Shown: positions 23,687 to 31,238, numbered from the stretch's first letter. The stretch is 32,230 nucleotides of DNA from an uncultured Clostridium sp. (GCA_902785295.1 CACZYK010000060.1:1-32230); one strand, 5' to 3'. A program made the numbers and translations. The notes: generated by a model from the sequence alone, not told the origin.

Positions 23687-24625
23687 ATGAGTAAGTTTAT
23701 TAAAAGTTCATTAGAATTAGTAGGAAATACACCATTATTAGAGGCTAGTAGATATTCAGAAAAAAAGGGTATTAAGAAAGCTAATATCTTTGCAAAGTTA
23801 GAATACTTAAATCCAGCAGGTTCAGTAAAAGATAGAATTGCTTTAGGAATGATTGAGGATGCGGAAGAAAAAGGTGAACTAAAGCCAGGAGCAACTATTA
23901 TTGAACCAACATCAGGAAATACAGGAATTGGTTTAGCAGCTGTTGCAGCAGCCAAAGGTTACAAAGCAATTTTCACTTTACCTGAAACTATGAGTGTAGA
24001 AAGAAGAAATCTTTTAAAGGCATATGGAGCACAGCTTGAGTTAACAGATGGAACAAAGGGAATGAAGGGAGCTATTGCTAAGGCAGAAGAATTAAAGGCA
24101 AGTATTCCAGGTGCTGTAATACTTGGTCAATTTACTAATCCTGCTAATCCAGAAGTTCATAAAAATACAACAGGTCCAGAAATTTGGGAACAAACAGAAG
24201 GTAAGGTAGATATTTTTGTAGCTGGTGTTGGAACAGGTGGAACTATCACAGGAGTAGGTGAATTTTTAAAGGAAAAGAATCCTAATGTAAAAATTGTAGC
24301 AGTAGAGCCAGCAGGAAGTCCAGTTCTTTCTAAAGGAACAGCAGGAGCTCATAAAATACAAGGAATTGGAGCAGGTTTTGTTCCTGAAGTATTAAATACA
24401 AAAATATATGATGAAGTTATTACAATTGAAAATGAAGATGCCTTTAAAGAAGGTAAAGCATTTGCAGTAAGTGAAGGAATTTTAGTAGGAATTTCATCAG
24501 GAGCAGCATTAAAGGCAGCTACTATTCTTGCTAATAGACCAGAAAATGAAGGCAAAAATATTGTTGTATTATTACCAGATTCAGGGGATAGATATTTATC
24601 AACTCCATTATTTGGGGAGAACTAA
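23687..24625 (+). CDS. cysK: Cysteine synthase (O-acetylserine sulfhydrylase)
   Basis: A 312-aa beta-family PLP enzyme. The PLP-binding Lys is in NPAGSVKDRIALGMI, the substrate loop is EPTSGNTGIGLAA, the phosphate-binding glycine loop is VGTGGTITGVGEFL and the C-terminal region has VGISSGAAL and LPDSGDRYLSTPLF. It makes cysteine from O-acetylserine, produced by the acetyltransferase encoded at 29317. It is the first gene after the shared motif promoter and is followed at 57 bp by a JAMM/MoaD-ThiF pair, so a carrier thiocarboxylate could be its sulfur donor, as CysO is for CysM in mycobacteria (inference). Confidence 0.93.
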   Translation: MSKFIKSSLELVGNTPLLEASRYSEKKGIKKANIFAKLEYLNPAGSVKDRIALGMIEDAEEKGELKPGATIIEPTSGNTGIGLAAVAAAKGYKAIFTLPETMSVERRNLLKAYGAQLELTDGTKGMKGAIAKAEELKASIPGAVILGQFTNPANPEVHKNTTGPEIWEQTEGKVDIFVAGVGTGGTITGVGEFLKEKNPNVKIVAVEPAGSPVLSKGTAGAHKIQGIGAGFVPEVLNTKIYDEVITIENEDAFKEGKAFAVSEGILVGISSGAALKAATILANRPENEGKNIVVLLPDSGDRYLSTPLFGEN

Positions 24626-24682
24626 TAGAAGTTTCTATAAAATATCTCCAATTTTTCATATTTTGGAATGGAGGTAACAATA

Positions 24683-25123
24683 GTGATTTTTGATAATAAT
24701 ACAATGGAGATTATGTTAGAGCATGCAAAAGAAGAATATCCTAAAGAGTGCTGTGGAATTTTGCTTGGAAGTCAGGTAGAACATATAAAGGTTGTAAAAA
24801 AGATAGTTACTATGACAAATATTTCAAAGGATGGTAGCAAGGAAAACAATTTTTTGATTTCTCCTATTGAAATGATTGAGCAAGAAAAAAAAGCAATAAA
24901 GGAAGGATTTCTTATTCTTGGTTTTTATCATTCCCATCCAGAGTATGATGCAGTTCCATCAAAAAAGGACATGCTTTATATGATACCTGAACAGTCTTAT
25001 CCTATTATTTCTATTAAAATAGCTTATCATAAAACAAACTGTAAAGTTAGAAGCTTTGTAAAAGTTATAAATAAAGAAAATAATATGGAAGAAATCATTG
25101 AGGAGGAAATACAATGCAAATAA
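24683..25123 (+). CDS. JAMM/Mov34-family metalloprotease, second copy
   Basis: A 146-aa JAMM protease: Glu in YPKECCGILLG and YHSHPEYDAVPSKKDM with the two His, the Ser and the Asp. The start is GTG 24683, 8 bases after GGAGG; the ATG at 24668 lies ahead of that ribosome site. The end overlaps the downstream fusion gene by 10 bp. The fusion protein holds a Gly-Gly inside the chain, so this protease could cut there to free the MoaD-like domain, or could release cysteine from the carrier as Mec does. It is diverged from the copy at 22975, so the two are probably not interchangeable. Confidence 0.88.
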   Translation: MIFDNNTMEIMLEHAKEEYPKECCGILLGSQVEHIKVVKKIVTMTNISKDGSKENNFLISPIEMIEQEKKAIKEGFLILGFYHSHPEYDAVPSKKDMLYMIPEQSYPIISIKIAYHKTNCKVRSFVKVINKENNMEEIIEEEIQCK

Positions 25124-26577
25124 CATTATATATATCTGCAACACTTAGAACATTTGTAAATAGAAAATCTAAACTTCTCTTAGAAGGAGATACAATAAAA
25201 GATATTTTAACTCAACTTCAGGATGAATATCCAGAGGTGAAAAAAACAATTTTTAATGAAGATGGAAGCTTAAGAGATTTTGTGAATTTATATAAAAATG
25301 ATGAAAATGTAACAAAAAAAGAAAAATGGGATGCACCACTTAATGAGCAGGAAGAGTTATTATTACTTCCAGTTATTGCAGGTGGTGCTCCAACAGAAAG
25401 CATAATTTCAGATGAAAGAAGAAAAGAAGTTTCTTTTGATGATGAAGAAATAGATAGATTTAGCAAACATTTAATGTTAAGAGAAATTGGAATAAAGGGG
25501 CAGAAAAGAATAAAGGCTGCTAAGGTTGTTATTTTAGGATTAGGAGCATTAGGCTCTCCGGTAGTACAATATCTTGCAGCTGCAGGAATAGGTACGCTTG
25601 GAATTGTAGATTTTGATGAAGTAGCATTAAGCAATTTACAAAGTCAAGTAATTTATGGAAAAAGAGATGTTAAAAGACCAAAAGTTGCTTCAGCAAAAGA
25701 TTTTATAAAGAAGATTAATCCAAAAATTAAAATAGAAGCTGTAAATGCTAAGCTAGAGGCAGATAATATCGCAGAAATTATTGAGCCATATGATGTTGTA
25801 GTGGATTGTACTGATAATTATAAATCTAGATATTTAATTAATGATGCTTGTTTTTTACTAAATAAGCCTTTAGTGTTTGGAGCTATATATCAATTTGAAG
25901 GTCAAGTTACAGTTTATAATGCAGATAAAGGACCTTGTTTTAGATGTCAATTCCCAGCACCTCCACCTGTTGGTTCAGTACCAACTTGTGCAGAAGGTGG
26001 CGTTATTAGCCCACTACCAGGAATTATTGGAAGTACACAAGCAAATGAAGCGTTAAAGCTTATTATTGGTGGTGGCGAAAGTTTAATTGGAAAAATGCAA
26101 ATTATTGATACTTGGCATAATCGCCATAATATTATTTCAGTTCATAAAAACGAAAATTGTCCACTTTGTGGTAAAAATCCATCCATTGTTGATATTCAAG
26201 ATTTTGACTATGAAGATTTTTGTGGATTAAAAACAAATGAAAATGAAGTTCCAGTAGAAGGAATTGAAATAGAGGAGCTTATGGCAAGAATAGATAGGGG
26301 AGAACAGCTTACTTTAATAGATGTAAGAGAGCCTCATGAAAGGGCAATCCATCGTTTCCCTAATGCAGTTGCAATTCCAATTGGTCAGCTAGCAAGAAGA
26401 CAAAAGGAATTAAATCCAGAGATTGATACCATCTTTATTTGTAGAGAAGGAAAAAGAAGTATTCTTGCTATTAATACACTAAGAGAGGCAGGCTACAAGG
26501 GTCCAATGTACAATTTAAAGGGAGGCATAGAGGCTGCCAAAAATGTTATATTTTCTAACGAAGGAGCATGGTTGTAA
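25114..26577 (+). CDS. MoaD-ThiF-rhodanese fusion protein with internal Gly-Gly
   Basis: A 487-aa three-domain protein. Residues 1-91 are MoaD/CysO-like (ITLYISATLRTFVNRKS, EELLLLPVIAGG). Gly90-Gly91 are followed directly by APTES and the next domain. Residues ~110-355 are a ThiF/MoeB-type adenylyltransferase (GLGALGSPVVQYLAAAGIG, CTDNYKSRYLINDAC, zinc pairs CFRC 275-278 and CPLC 349-352). Residues ~383-480 are rhodanese (LTLIDVREPHE, active-site Cys443 in CREGKRS). One chain thus holds carrier, activating enzyme and sulfurtransferase. The carrier needs cleavage after Gly91 for the usual chemistry, which the overlapping JAMM gene could provide. Start fixed by GAGGAGG. Confidence 0.9.
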   Translation: MQITLYISATLRTFVNRKSKLLLEGDTIKDILTQLQDEYPEVKKTIFNEDGSLRDFVNLYKNDENVTKKEKWDAPLNEQEELLLLPVIAGGAPTESIISDERRKEVSFDDEEIDRFSKHLMLREIGIKGQKRIKAAKVVILGLGALGSPVVQYLAAAGIGTLGIVDFDEVALSNLQSQVIYGKRDVKRPKVASAKDFIKKINPKIKIEAVNAKLEADNIAEIIEPYDVVVDCTDNYKSRYLINDACFLLNKPLVFGAIYQFEGQVTVYNADKGPCFRCQFPAPPPVGSVPTCAEGGVISPLPGIIGSTQANEALKLIIGGGESLIGKMQIIDTWHNRHNIISVHKNENCPLCGKNPSIVDIQDFDYEDFCGLKTNENEVPVEGIEIEELMARIDRGEQLTLIDVREPHERAIHRFPNAVAIPIGQLARRQKELNPEIDTIFICREGKRSILAINTLREAGYKGPMYNLKGGIEAAKNVIFSNEGAWL

Positions 26578-26628
26578 TACTCAAAAAGTATTCAATATAA
26601 ATTATTTTATAAAAAGGAGGTCATTTGT

Positions 26629-27576
26629 ATGTCAAATGAAGAACAAAAAATTAAGGCATTGGGAGCAAAAGCAGCATATAATCTTGCCAATGTAACAAAA
26701 ACAAAACCACAATATGGTGCTATCACACCAAAGTGGATTACAAAGTTATTAGAGTTTAAAGGTCTTGAAACAGGAATTTATCGTGTAAATAAAGTAGTTG
26801 AAGGTGAAACACCTCTTGATGTACTTTGCAGTCAAACTAAAAAATCAGATATTATTCCAGATGGTTACATTGAATATGAAACAGAGCCAAGAGAATATCG
26901 TTTAAACTCTATTTCTACTATCATAAATATAAATACTACAATTGAAGATGTTTATAGTGCACCATATGACCAAGTAAATGAACAACTTTCATTAGCAATT
27001 GAAAGTTTACGTGAAAGACAAGAAAGTCAATTAATTAACAATGATGATTATGGTTTACTTAAAAATGTTCCTGAATCTCAAAGAATTCAATCAAGAACAG
27101 GAGCACCTACACCAGATGATTTAGATGAATTAATTAGCAAGGTATGGAAAGAACCATCATTTTTCTTAGCACATCCAAGAGCAATTGCTGCTTTTGAAAG
27201 AGAATGTACAAAACGTGGAGTTCCACCTGTAACTGCTAATATTGCTGGTGGTACTTTTATCCTTTGGAGAGGAATTCCAATCGTTCCAACAGATAAGCTT
27301 TTAGTAGATGGATTAAAGAATCCTAAGAGCCAAAGTGGAAAAACAAATATTCTTTTGGTACGTACAGGAGAGGCAAAACGTGGTGTAATTGGTCTTTATC
27401 AAGCAGGACTTAAAAATGAACATTCAAGAGGTTTATCTATAAGATTTAGAGGAATTGATGACAAAGGAGTAGCATCTTACCTTTTATCTCTATACTGCTC
27501 AGCAGCAATTTTAGCAGATGATGCAATTGCAGTATTAGAAGACGTTGAGGTAGGTGAATACCATGATTACGAGTAA
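26629..27576 (+). CDS. Family 2A encapsulin shell protein (SrpI-like)
   Basis: A 315-aa shell protein with the HK97 capsid fold. Recognised by the family 2A pattern: N-terminal ALGAKAAYNLANVTKTKPQYGAITPKWITKLLEFKGLETGIYRVNK..., EYETEPREYRLNSISTIININTTIEDVYSAPYDQVNEQL, PSFFLAHPRAIAAFERECTKRGVPP and GGTFILWRGIPIVPTDKLL. No cNMP-binding insertion is present, which separates it from family 2B. It is immediately followed, overlapping by 14 bp, by a cysteine desulfurase with a long N-terminal extension, the cargo known for this family. In characterised relatives the compartment handles sulfur from cysteine and can store elemental sulfur. A GGAGG ribosome site precedes the ATG. Confidence 0.92.
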   Translation: MSNEEQKIKALGAKAAYNLANVTKTKPQYGAITPKWITKLLEFKGLETGIYRVNKVVEGETPLDVLCSQTKKSDIIPDGYIEYETEPREYRLNSISTIININTTIEDVYSAPYDQVNEQLSLAIESLRERQESQLINNDDYGLLKNVPESQRIQSRTGAPTPDDLDELISKVWKEPSFFLAHPRAIAAFERECTKRGVPPVTANIAGGTFILWRGIPIVPTDKLLVDGLKNPKSQSGKTNILLVRTGEAKRGVIGLYQAGLKNEHSRGLSIRFRGIDDKGVASYLLSLYCSAAILADDAIAVLEDVEVGEYHDYE

Positions 27577-29179
27577 TTATGGAGGAAATGCGGAAAGCTT
27601 TGGACTACCATCAGAGGCTGAATTAGAGACACTTGCTAATCAACTGTTTGGAGATATAGATGGAAGCATTTTTGAACCAGAGGTATGTGTTCAAGGAGTT
27701 GAAAATCTAGTAACAACAGGAGATACAGAAATTGTTAATATAGCAGAGCAAAAAGCAGAAAAATTATTTCCACAGCTTGAGGAATATGCTAATAATAGTC
27801 CTTGGAATTGGGAATCAGAAAAAACTACAGCTACTCAAAGCTTTTCACCACAAGTTATTTCAAGTCAGCAAGCAGCAACAAATTCTAGAGAAATTAATGT
27901 TGCAGTAGAAAAAAGCAGTGAAGCTACTAATACAGTAGGTGGTCAAAAGGGAAATAGTCAAATTATAGTAGGAACAAAAACACTAGAACAAATTCGTGAA
28001 GATTTCCCAATATTAAGAGAAACAGTGAATAATCACCCTCTTATTTGGCTTGATAATGGTGCAACTACTCAACGCCCAAAGCAAGTCATTGACAGATTAA
28101 GTTATTATTATGAGCATGAAAATTCAAATGTACATAGAGGAGCACACACATTAGCAGCAAAGTCAACAGATGCTTTTGAAGGAGCAAGACAAATTGTAGC
28201 AGATTTTATTGGTGCACCATCTAAGGATAATATTGTGTTTGTTAGAGGTACTACAGAAGCAATTAATTTAGTAGCACACTCTTATGTAAAGCCATTGCTT
28301 TCACCTGGAGATGAAATTATTATTTCTATGTTGGAGCATCATGCTAATATTGTACCTTGGCAATTAATAGCACAAGAAACTGGAGCAGTAATTAAGGTAA
28401 TTCCTGTAGATAAAAGTGGACAAATTATTCTTTCAGAATATGAAAAGCTGTTTACTAAGCATACAAAATTTGTATCTGTTACTCATGTATCCAATGTATT
28501 AGGAACTATTACACCAGTAGCAGAGCTTATTGCAATTGCCCACAGACATGGAGTAAGAATTTTAATTGATGGTGCTCAATCTATTGCACATATACCAGTA
28601 AATGTGACAGCATTAGATGCAGATTTCTTTGTATTTTCAGGTCATAAGGTATATGCACCAACAGGAATTGGTGCTATTTATGGTAAAAAAGAAGTCTTAG
28701 AAGAGGCAAAGCCATATCATGGTGGTGGCAATATGATTGCAGATGTAACCTTTGAAAGAACAATTTATAACCCTGCACCAAATAAATTTGAGGCAGGAAC
28801 AGGAAGTATAGGAGATGCAGTAGCATTAGGAGAGGCACTTTCTTATGTTAAAAATATTGGAATTGCAGATATTGGAAGACATGAGCATGAGTTAATTCAA
28901 TATGGAATGAAAGAGTTAGCTAAAATTAAAGGCTTACATTTAATTGGAACTGCAAGAGAAAAATCTAGTGCATTATCATTTGTATTAGATGGATATTCCA
29001 TTGATGCAGTAGGACAACGTTTAGACCAATTAGGAATTTCAGTTAGAACAGGACATCATTGTGCTCAACCAATTTTAAGAAGCTATGGATTAGAGGGTGT
29101 AGTACGCCCAACCTTAGCAGTTTATAATACACCAGAAGATATTGACGAGTTAGTAAAGGGAATTCGTTCTCTAATATAA
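27563..29179 (+). CDS. SufS-type cysteine desulfurase, encapsulin cargo with N-terminal loading domain
   Basis: A 538-aa PLP enzyme. The catalytic body begins near residue 141 (LEQIREDFPIL, IWLDNGATTQRP) and has the PLP Asp (LIDGAQS, Asp336), the Schiff-base Lys362 (FSGHKVYAPTGIGAIYG) and the persulfide Cys500 (RTGHHCAQPIL). The first ~140 residues are extra compared with SufS: Ser/Thr/Gln/Asn-rich and disordered-looking, with islands ETLANQLFG and NSPWNW, the kind of motifs that load cargo in family 2A encapsulins. I use ATG 27563 with AGGTG six bases upstream; a GTG at 27554 is the alternative. The gene overlaps the shell gene by 14 bp. Confidence 0.92.
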   Translation: MITSNYGGNAESFGLPSEAELETLANQLFGDIDGSIFEPEVCVQGVENLVTTGDTEIVNIAEQKAEKLFPQLEEYANNSPWNWESEKTTATQSFSPQVISSQQAATNSREINVAVEKSSEATNTVGGQKGNSQIIVGTKTLEQIREDFPILRETVNNHPLIWLDNGATTQRPKQVIDRLSYYYEHENSNVHRGAHTLAAKSTDAFEGARQIVADFIGAPSKDNIVFVRGTTEAINLVAHSYVKPLLSPGDEIIISMLEHHANIVPWQLIAQETGAVIKVIPVDKSGQIILSEYEKLFTKHTKFVSVTHVSNVLGTITPVAELIAIAHRHGVRILIDGAQSIAHIPVNVTALDADFFVFSGHKVYAPTGIGAIYGKKEVLEEAKPYHGGGNMIADVTFERTIYNPAPNKFEAGTGSIGDAVALGEALSYVKNIGIADIGRHEHELIQYGMKELAKIKGLHLIGTAREKSSALSFVLDGYSIDAVGQRLDQLGISVRTGHHCAQPILRSYGLEGVVRPTLAVYNTPEDIDELVKGIRSLI

Positions 29180-29203
29180 GAAAATTAATAAAATATTGAA
29201 TTG

Positions 29204-29288
29204 TTGGAGCTGTTGCAAAAAGAATTTTAATTACAATATAAAAATATACTATGTATTGTATGAATAGTTATTGATGTAACAGCTTCAA
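29204..29288 (+). other. Potential structured leader upstream of the serine acetyltransferase gene
   Basis: TTGGAGCTGTTGCA (29204-29217) can pair with TGTAACAGCTTCAA (29275-29288) as 14 bp with two G-U pairs, and TACAATA (29232-29238) with TATTGTA (29254-29260) inside it. No T-box or SAM-riboswitch core is visible, and no U tract follows. Confidence 0.4.
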
Positions 29289-29316
29289 TAATAAATGTAT
29301 ATAGTAGGTGATAATT

Positions 29317-30294
29317 TTGAAAGAAAATAAAATAACAGCTAGACCTATAGAAAAAGAAGTAGAACACATTGTTGATTCCATCTTAAAAGATTATAAAAGT
29401 GGAAAAGATATTGATGAAATTAATATTTTTAATAAACCAAACAAAAAAAGAATTATAGAACTAGTAGAAAAGCTTTTGCAAATTATATTTCCGGGGTATT
29501 TTAGAGATAAAAGTGTAAAAATTTATAATGCTAGTAATACTCTTTCTGTATTAGTAGAAGATACATTTTATCATTTGAACAAACAGATTGCATTAGCTTT
29601 AAGTTTTTCTAAAGAGTTTGAAAATTATGATGAAATAAGTCTTAAAAAAGAGGCTTATGATAGATGCGTAGATTTTTTCTATCAGATTCCCAAAATTCGT
29701 AGTTTGGTAGAAACTGATTTGCAAGCTGCTTTTGATGGAGACCCAGCAGCAAGCTATAAGGAAGAAATTGTACTTACTTATCCAGGATTAATTGCATCTA
29801 CTATTAATAGAATCGCCCACGAATTATATCTTCTTAAAGTTCCACTTATTCCAAGAATGATGACAGAGTATGCTCATGGAGAGACAGGAATTGATATTCA
29901 TCCAGGAGCTTCTATTGGAAAATATTTTTTTATTGACCATGGAACTGGTATTGTAATAGGAGAAACAGCTATAATTGGTGATTATGTAAAGATATATCAA
30001 GGAGTTACACTTGGTGCCTTATCTACAAGAGGGGGTCAAAAGCTATCAGGAAAGAAAAGACATCCAACTATTGAAGATAATGTAACCATATATTCTGGTG
30101 CTACTGTTCTAGGAGGCGATACTGTAATAGGTCATGATACAGTGATTGGAGGAAATGCTTTTATTACTACCTCTATTCCAGCTAATACTAGAGTAAGTAT
30201 TAAAAATCAAGAACTAGAATATAAACAAGGAAATAAAGAAAAAGGGAAAACTAGTGAGGTATTACAAAGTGATGAGTGGTACTATATTATCTAA
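29317..30294 (+). CDS. cysE: Serine O-acetyltransferase, EpsC/CysE type
   Basis: A 325-aa enzyme that makes O-acetylserine, the co-substrate of CysK. A long N-terminal helical part (~1-180, including LPLRQ-like AAFDGDPAASYKEEIVLTYPGLIA and INRIAHELYLLKVPLIPRMMTEYAHG) precedes the left-handed beta-helix with the hexapeptide repeats (GIDIHPGASIGKYFFIDHGTG, IGETAIIGDYVKIYQGVTLGA, GATVLGGDTVIGHDTVIGGNAF). The extended form is the one often found beside family 2A encapsulins. The start is TTG 29317 with AGGTG six bases upstream; the GTG at 29308 overlaps that site. It is the last gene of the sulfur locus. Confidence 0.9.
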   Translation: MKENKITARPIEKEVEHIVDSILKDYKSGKDIDEINIFNKPNKKRIIELVEKLLQIIFPGYFRDKSVKIYNASNTLSVLVEDTFYHLNKQIALALSFSKEFENYDEISLKKEAYDRCVDFFYQIPKIRSLVETDLQAAFDGDPAASYKEEIVLTYPGLIASTINRIAHELYLLKVPLIPRMMTEYAHGETGIDIHPGASIGKYFFIDHGTGIVIGETAIIGDYVKIYQGVTLGALSTRGGQKLSGKKRHPTIEDNVTIYSGATVLGGDTVIGHDTVIGGNAFITTSIPANTRVSIKNQELEYKQGNKEKGKTSEVLQSDEWYYII

Positions 30295-30378
30295 TTATAC
30301 AAATATAGCACAAAGTAAGAAACAATTAATAGGTAGCAATCTATTAATAAAACAACTAAATAATAAAATTGCAAAAAT

Positions 30379-30414
30379 AAGACCTAAACTCAATCTAAAA
30401 TGAGTTTAGGTCTT
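30379..30414 (-). terminator. Terminator of secreted-protein cassette copy 3
   Basis: A perfect 14-bp stem AAGACCTAAACTCA / TGAGTTTAGGTCTT with an 8-base loop. On the minus strand it is followed by ATTTTTGC. Confidence 0.85.
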
Positions 30415-30436
30415 TAAATTTATTTACTAAATAATA

Positions 30437-30913
30437 TTAATTGAAATCAGCTAATTTATAGTTTCTTCCATTATTATTATCCCAAGCATTTGCTTCCTTA
30501 TAGTTGAAAACAAATTGAGCAGGACTATCTATATATCCTGAAAGAGTCCAAAGTTCTTTTCCATTACCTAAAGATTTTACATAAGTTGCTTTATCTGAAT
30601 CTATCCAACTTCCATCCCAAGTTTGATGATGCATAACTATTGTTTTGTGGTAAGAGTTATTGCTTACTATTATGTTAGCTGTATATTTGCAAACACCATA
30701 AGAAGTTCTATAAACATTGTTTCCAGAGTGAACATAAGTAGTAACAAAATCTACATTAACATCTTGAACTTTTATAGTTTGATTGTAATATCCTTGATTT
30801 TGAGCATAAGTTGGAGCTCCATGATAAGTAGCAGCTGAAGCTGGAACTGCAGCAAATAATGCAGAAGATACAAGTACTGCTGATAAAACTTTTGTTAATT
30901 TTTTAAATTTCAT
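30437..30913 (-). CDS. Small secreted CBM21/53-like protein, copy 3
   Basis: A 158-aa paralogue. Signal peptide as in copy 1 (ALFAAVPASA), start of the mature region as in copy 2 (ATYHGAPTYAQNQGYYNQTIKVQDV), then its own variable stretch (VDFVTTYVHSGNNVYRTSYGVCKYTAN), and the common end (SDKATYVKSLGNGKELWTLSG, NYKEANAWDNNNGRNY). The pattern is a mosaic of the other two. A single Cys lies in the variable stretch. The promoter (TTTACT complement 30973-30978, 17 bp, TACTAT complement 30950-30955) is the same as in copy 1. Confidence 0.7.
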   Translation of the reverse strand: MKFKKLTKVLSAVLVSSALFAAVPASAATYHGAPTYAQNQGYYNQTIKVQDVNVDFVTTYVHSGNNVYRTSYGVCKYTANIIVSNNSYHKTIVMHHQTWDGSWIDSDKATYVKSLGNGKELWTLSGYIDSPAQFVFNYKEANAWDNNNGRNYKLADFN

Positions 30914-31182
30914 AATAAAACATCTCCTAAATTTTTTATGACAGGAAATATAGTAACATGGAAAGATATATAAGTAAATAGAAAATAAATATAAAAAATA
31001 AAAATATGTAAATAATACAAAAAAAGTTTAAAAATATTTAAACTTTTTGTGAAAAAACACAATAAAAGATATATAAATATAAAAATTCAAACAATTTAAT
31101 ATAGTAGAAAAATATTAATATGTTATTAAATATAACAAGTTATATATTATTTAGAAAATAATATAATTAAATAACGAAATAA

Positions 31183-31238
31183 AAAAGCCTAAGATATTGG
31201 GGGATATCTTAGGCTTTTGTCATCTTGGGAGAGATGAC
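31183..31238. other. Orphan double hairpin with GGG-rich loops
   Basis: A perfect 15-bp stem (31183-31197 / 31204-31218) with loop TGGGGG ends in TTTT, and is followed at once by GTCATCT-TGGGAG-AGATGAC (31219-31238). The first could terminate transcription in either direction, but no gene ends here on either strand, so a small RNA or regulatory structure is possible. Confidence 0.5.

Larger units (their letters stand above)
30342..31116 (-). repeat. Secreted-protein cassette, copy R3 (direct repeat across the sulfur locus)
   Basis: Identical in layout to R1. The first 22 bp (30342-30363) match the end of the CLC gene (17389-17410) with one mismatch, and the match continues through the terminator. 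The right edge is the TATAGTAGAAAAATATT block ending at about 31116. R1 and R3 are closer to each other than either is to R2 in promoter and leader. Confidence 0.82.

Noticed and set aside
25218-25634. 138-codon minus-strand frame opposite the MoaD-ThiF gene
   Set aside because: Ser-rich antisense shadow of a well-supported gene; no start signal.
29180-29316. T-box or SAM riboswitch before the serine acetyltransferase gene
   Set aside because: No T-box sequence, specifier loop or SAM-core signature is visible; only a long-range pairing remains.
17389-31116. Composite transposon carrying the sulfur locus
   Set aside because: The bracketing repeats encode secreted proteins, not transposases, and no terminal inverted repeats or target duplications were seen. 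Homologous recombination between duplicated genes is a simpler explanation.
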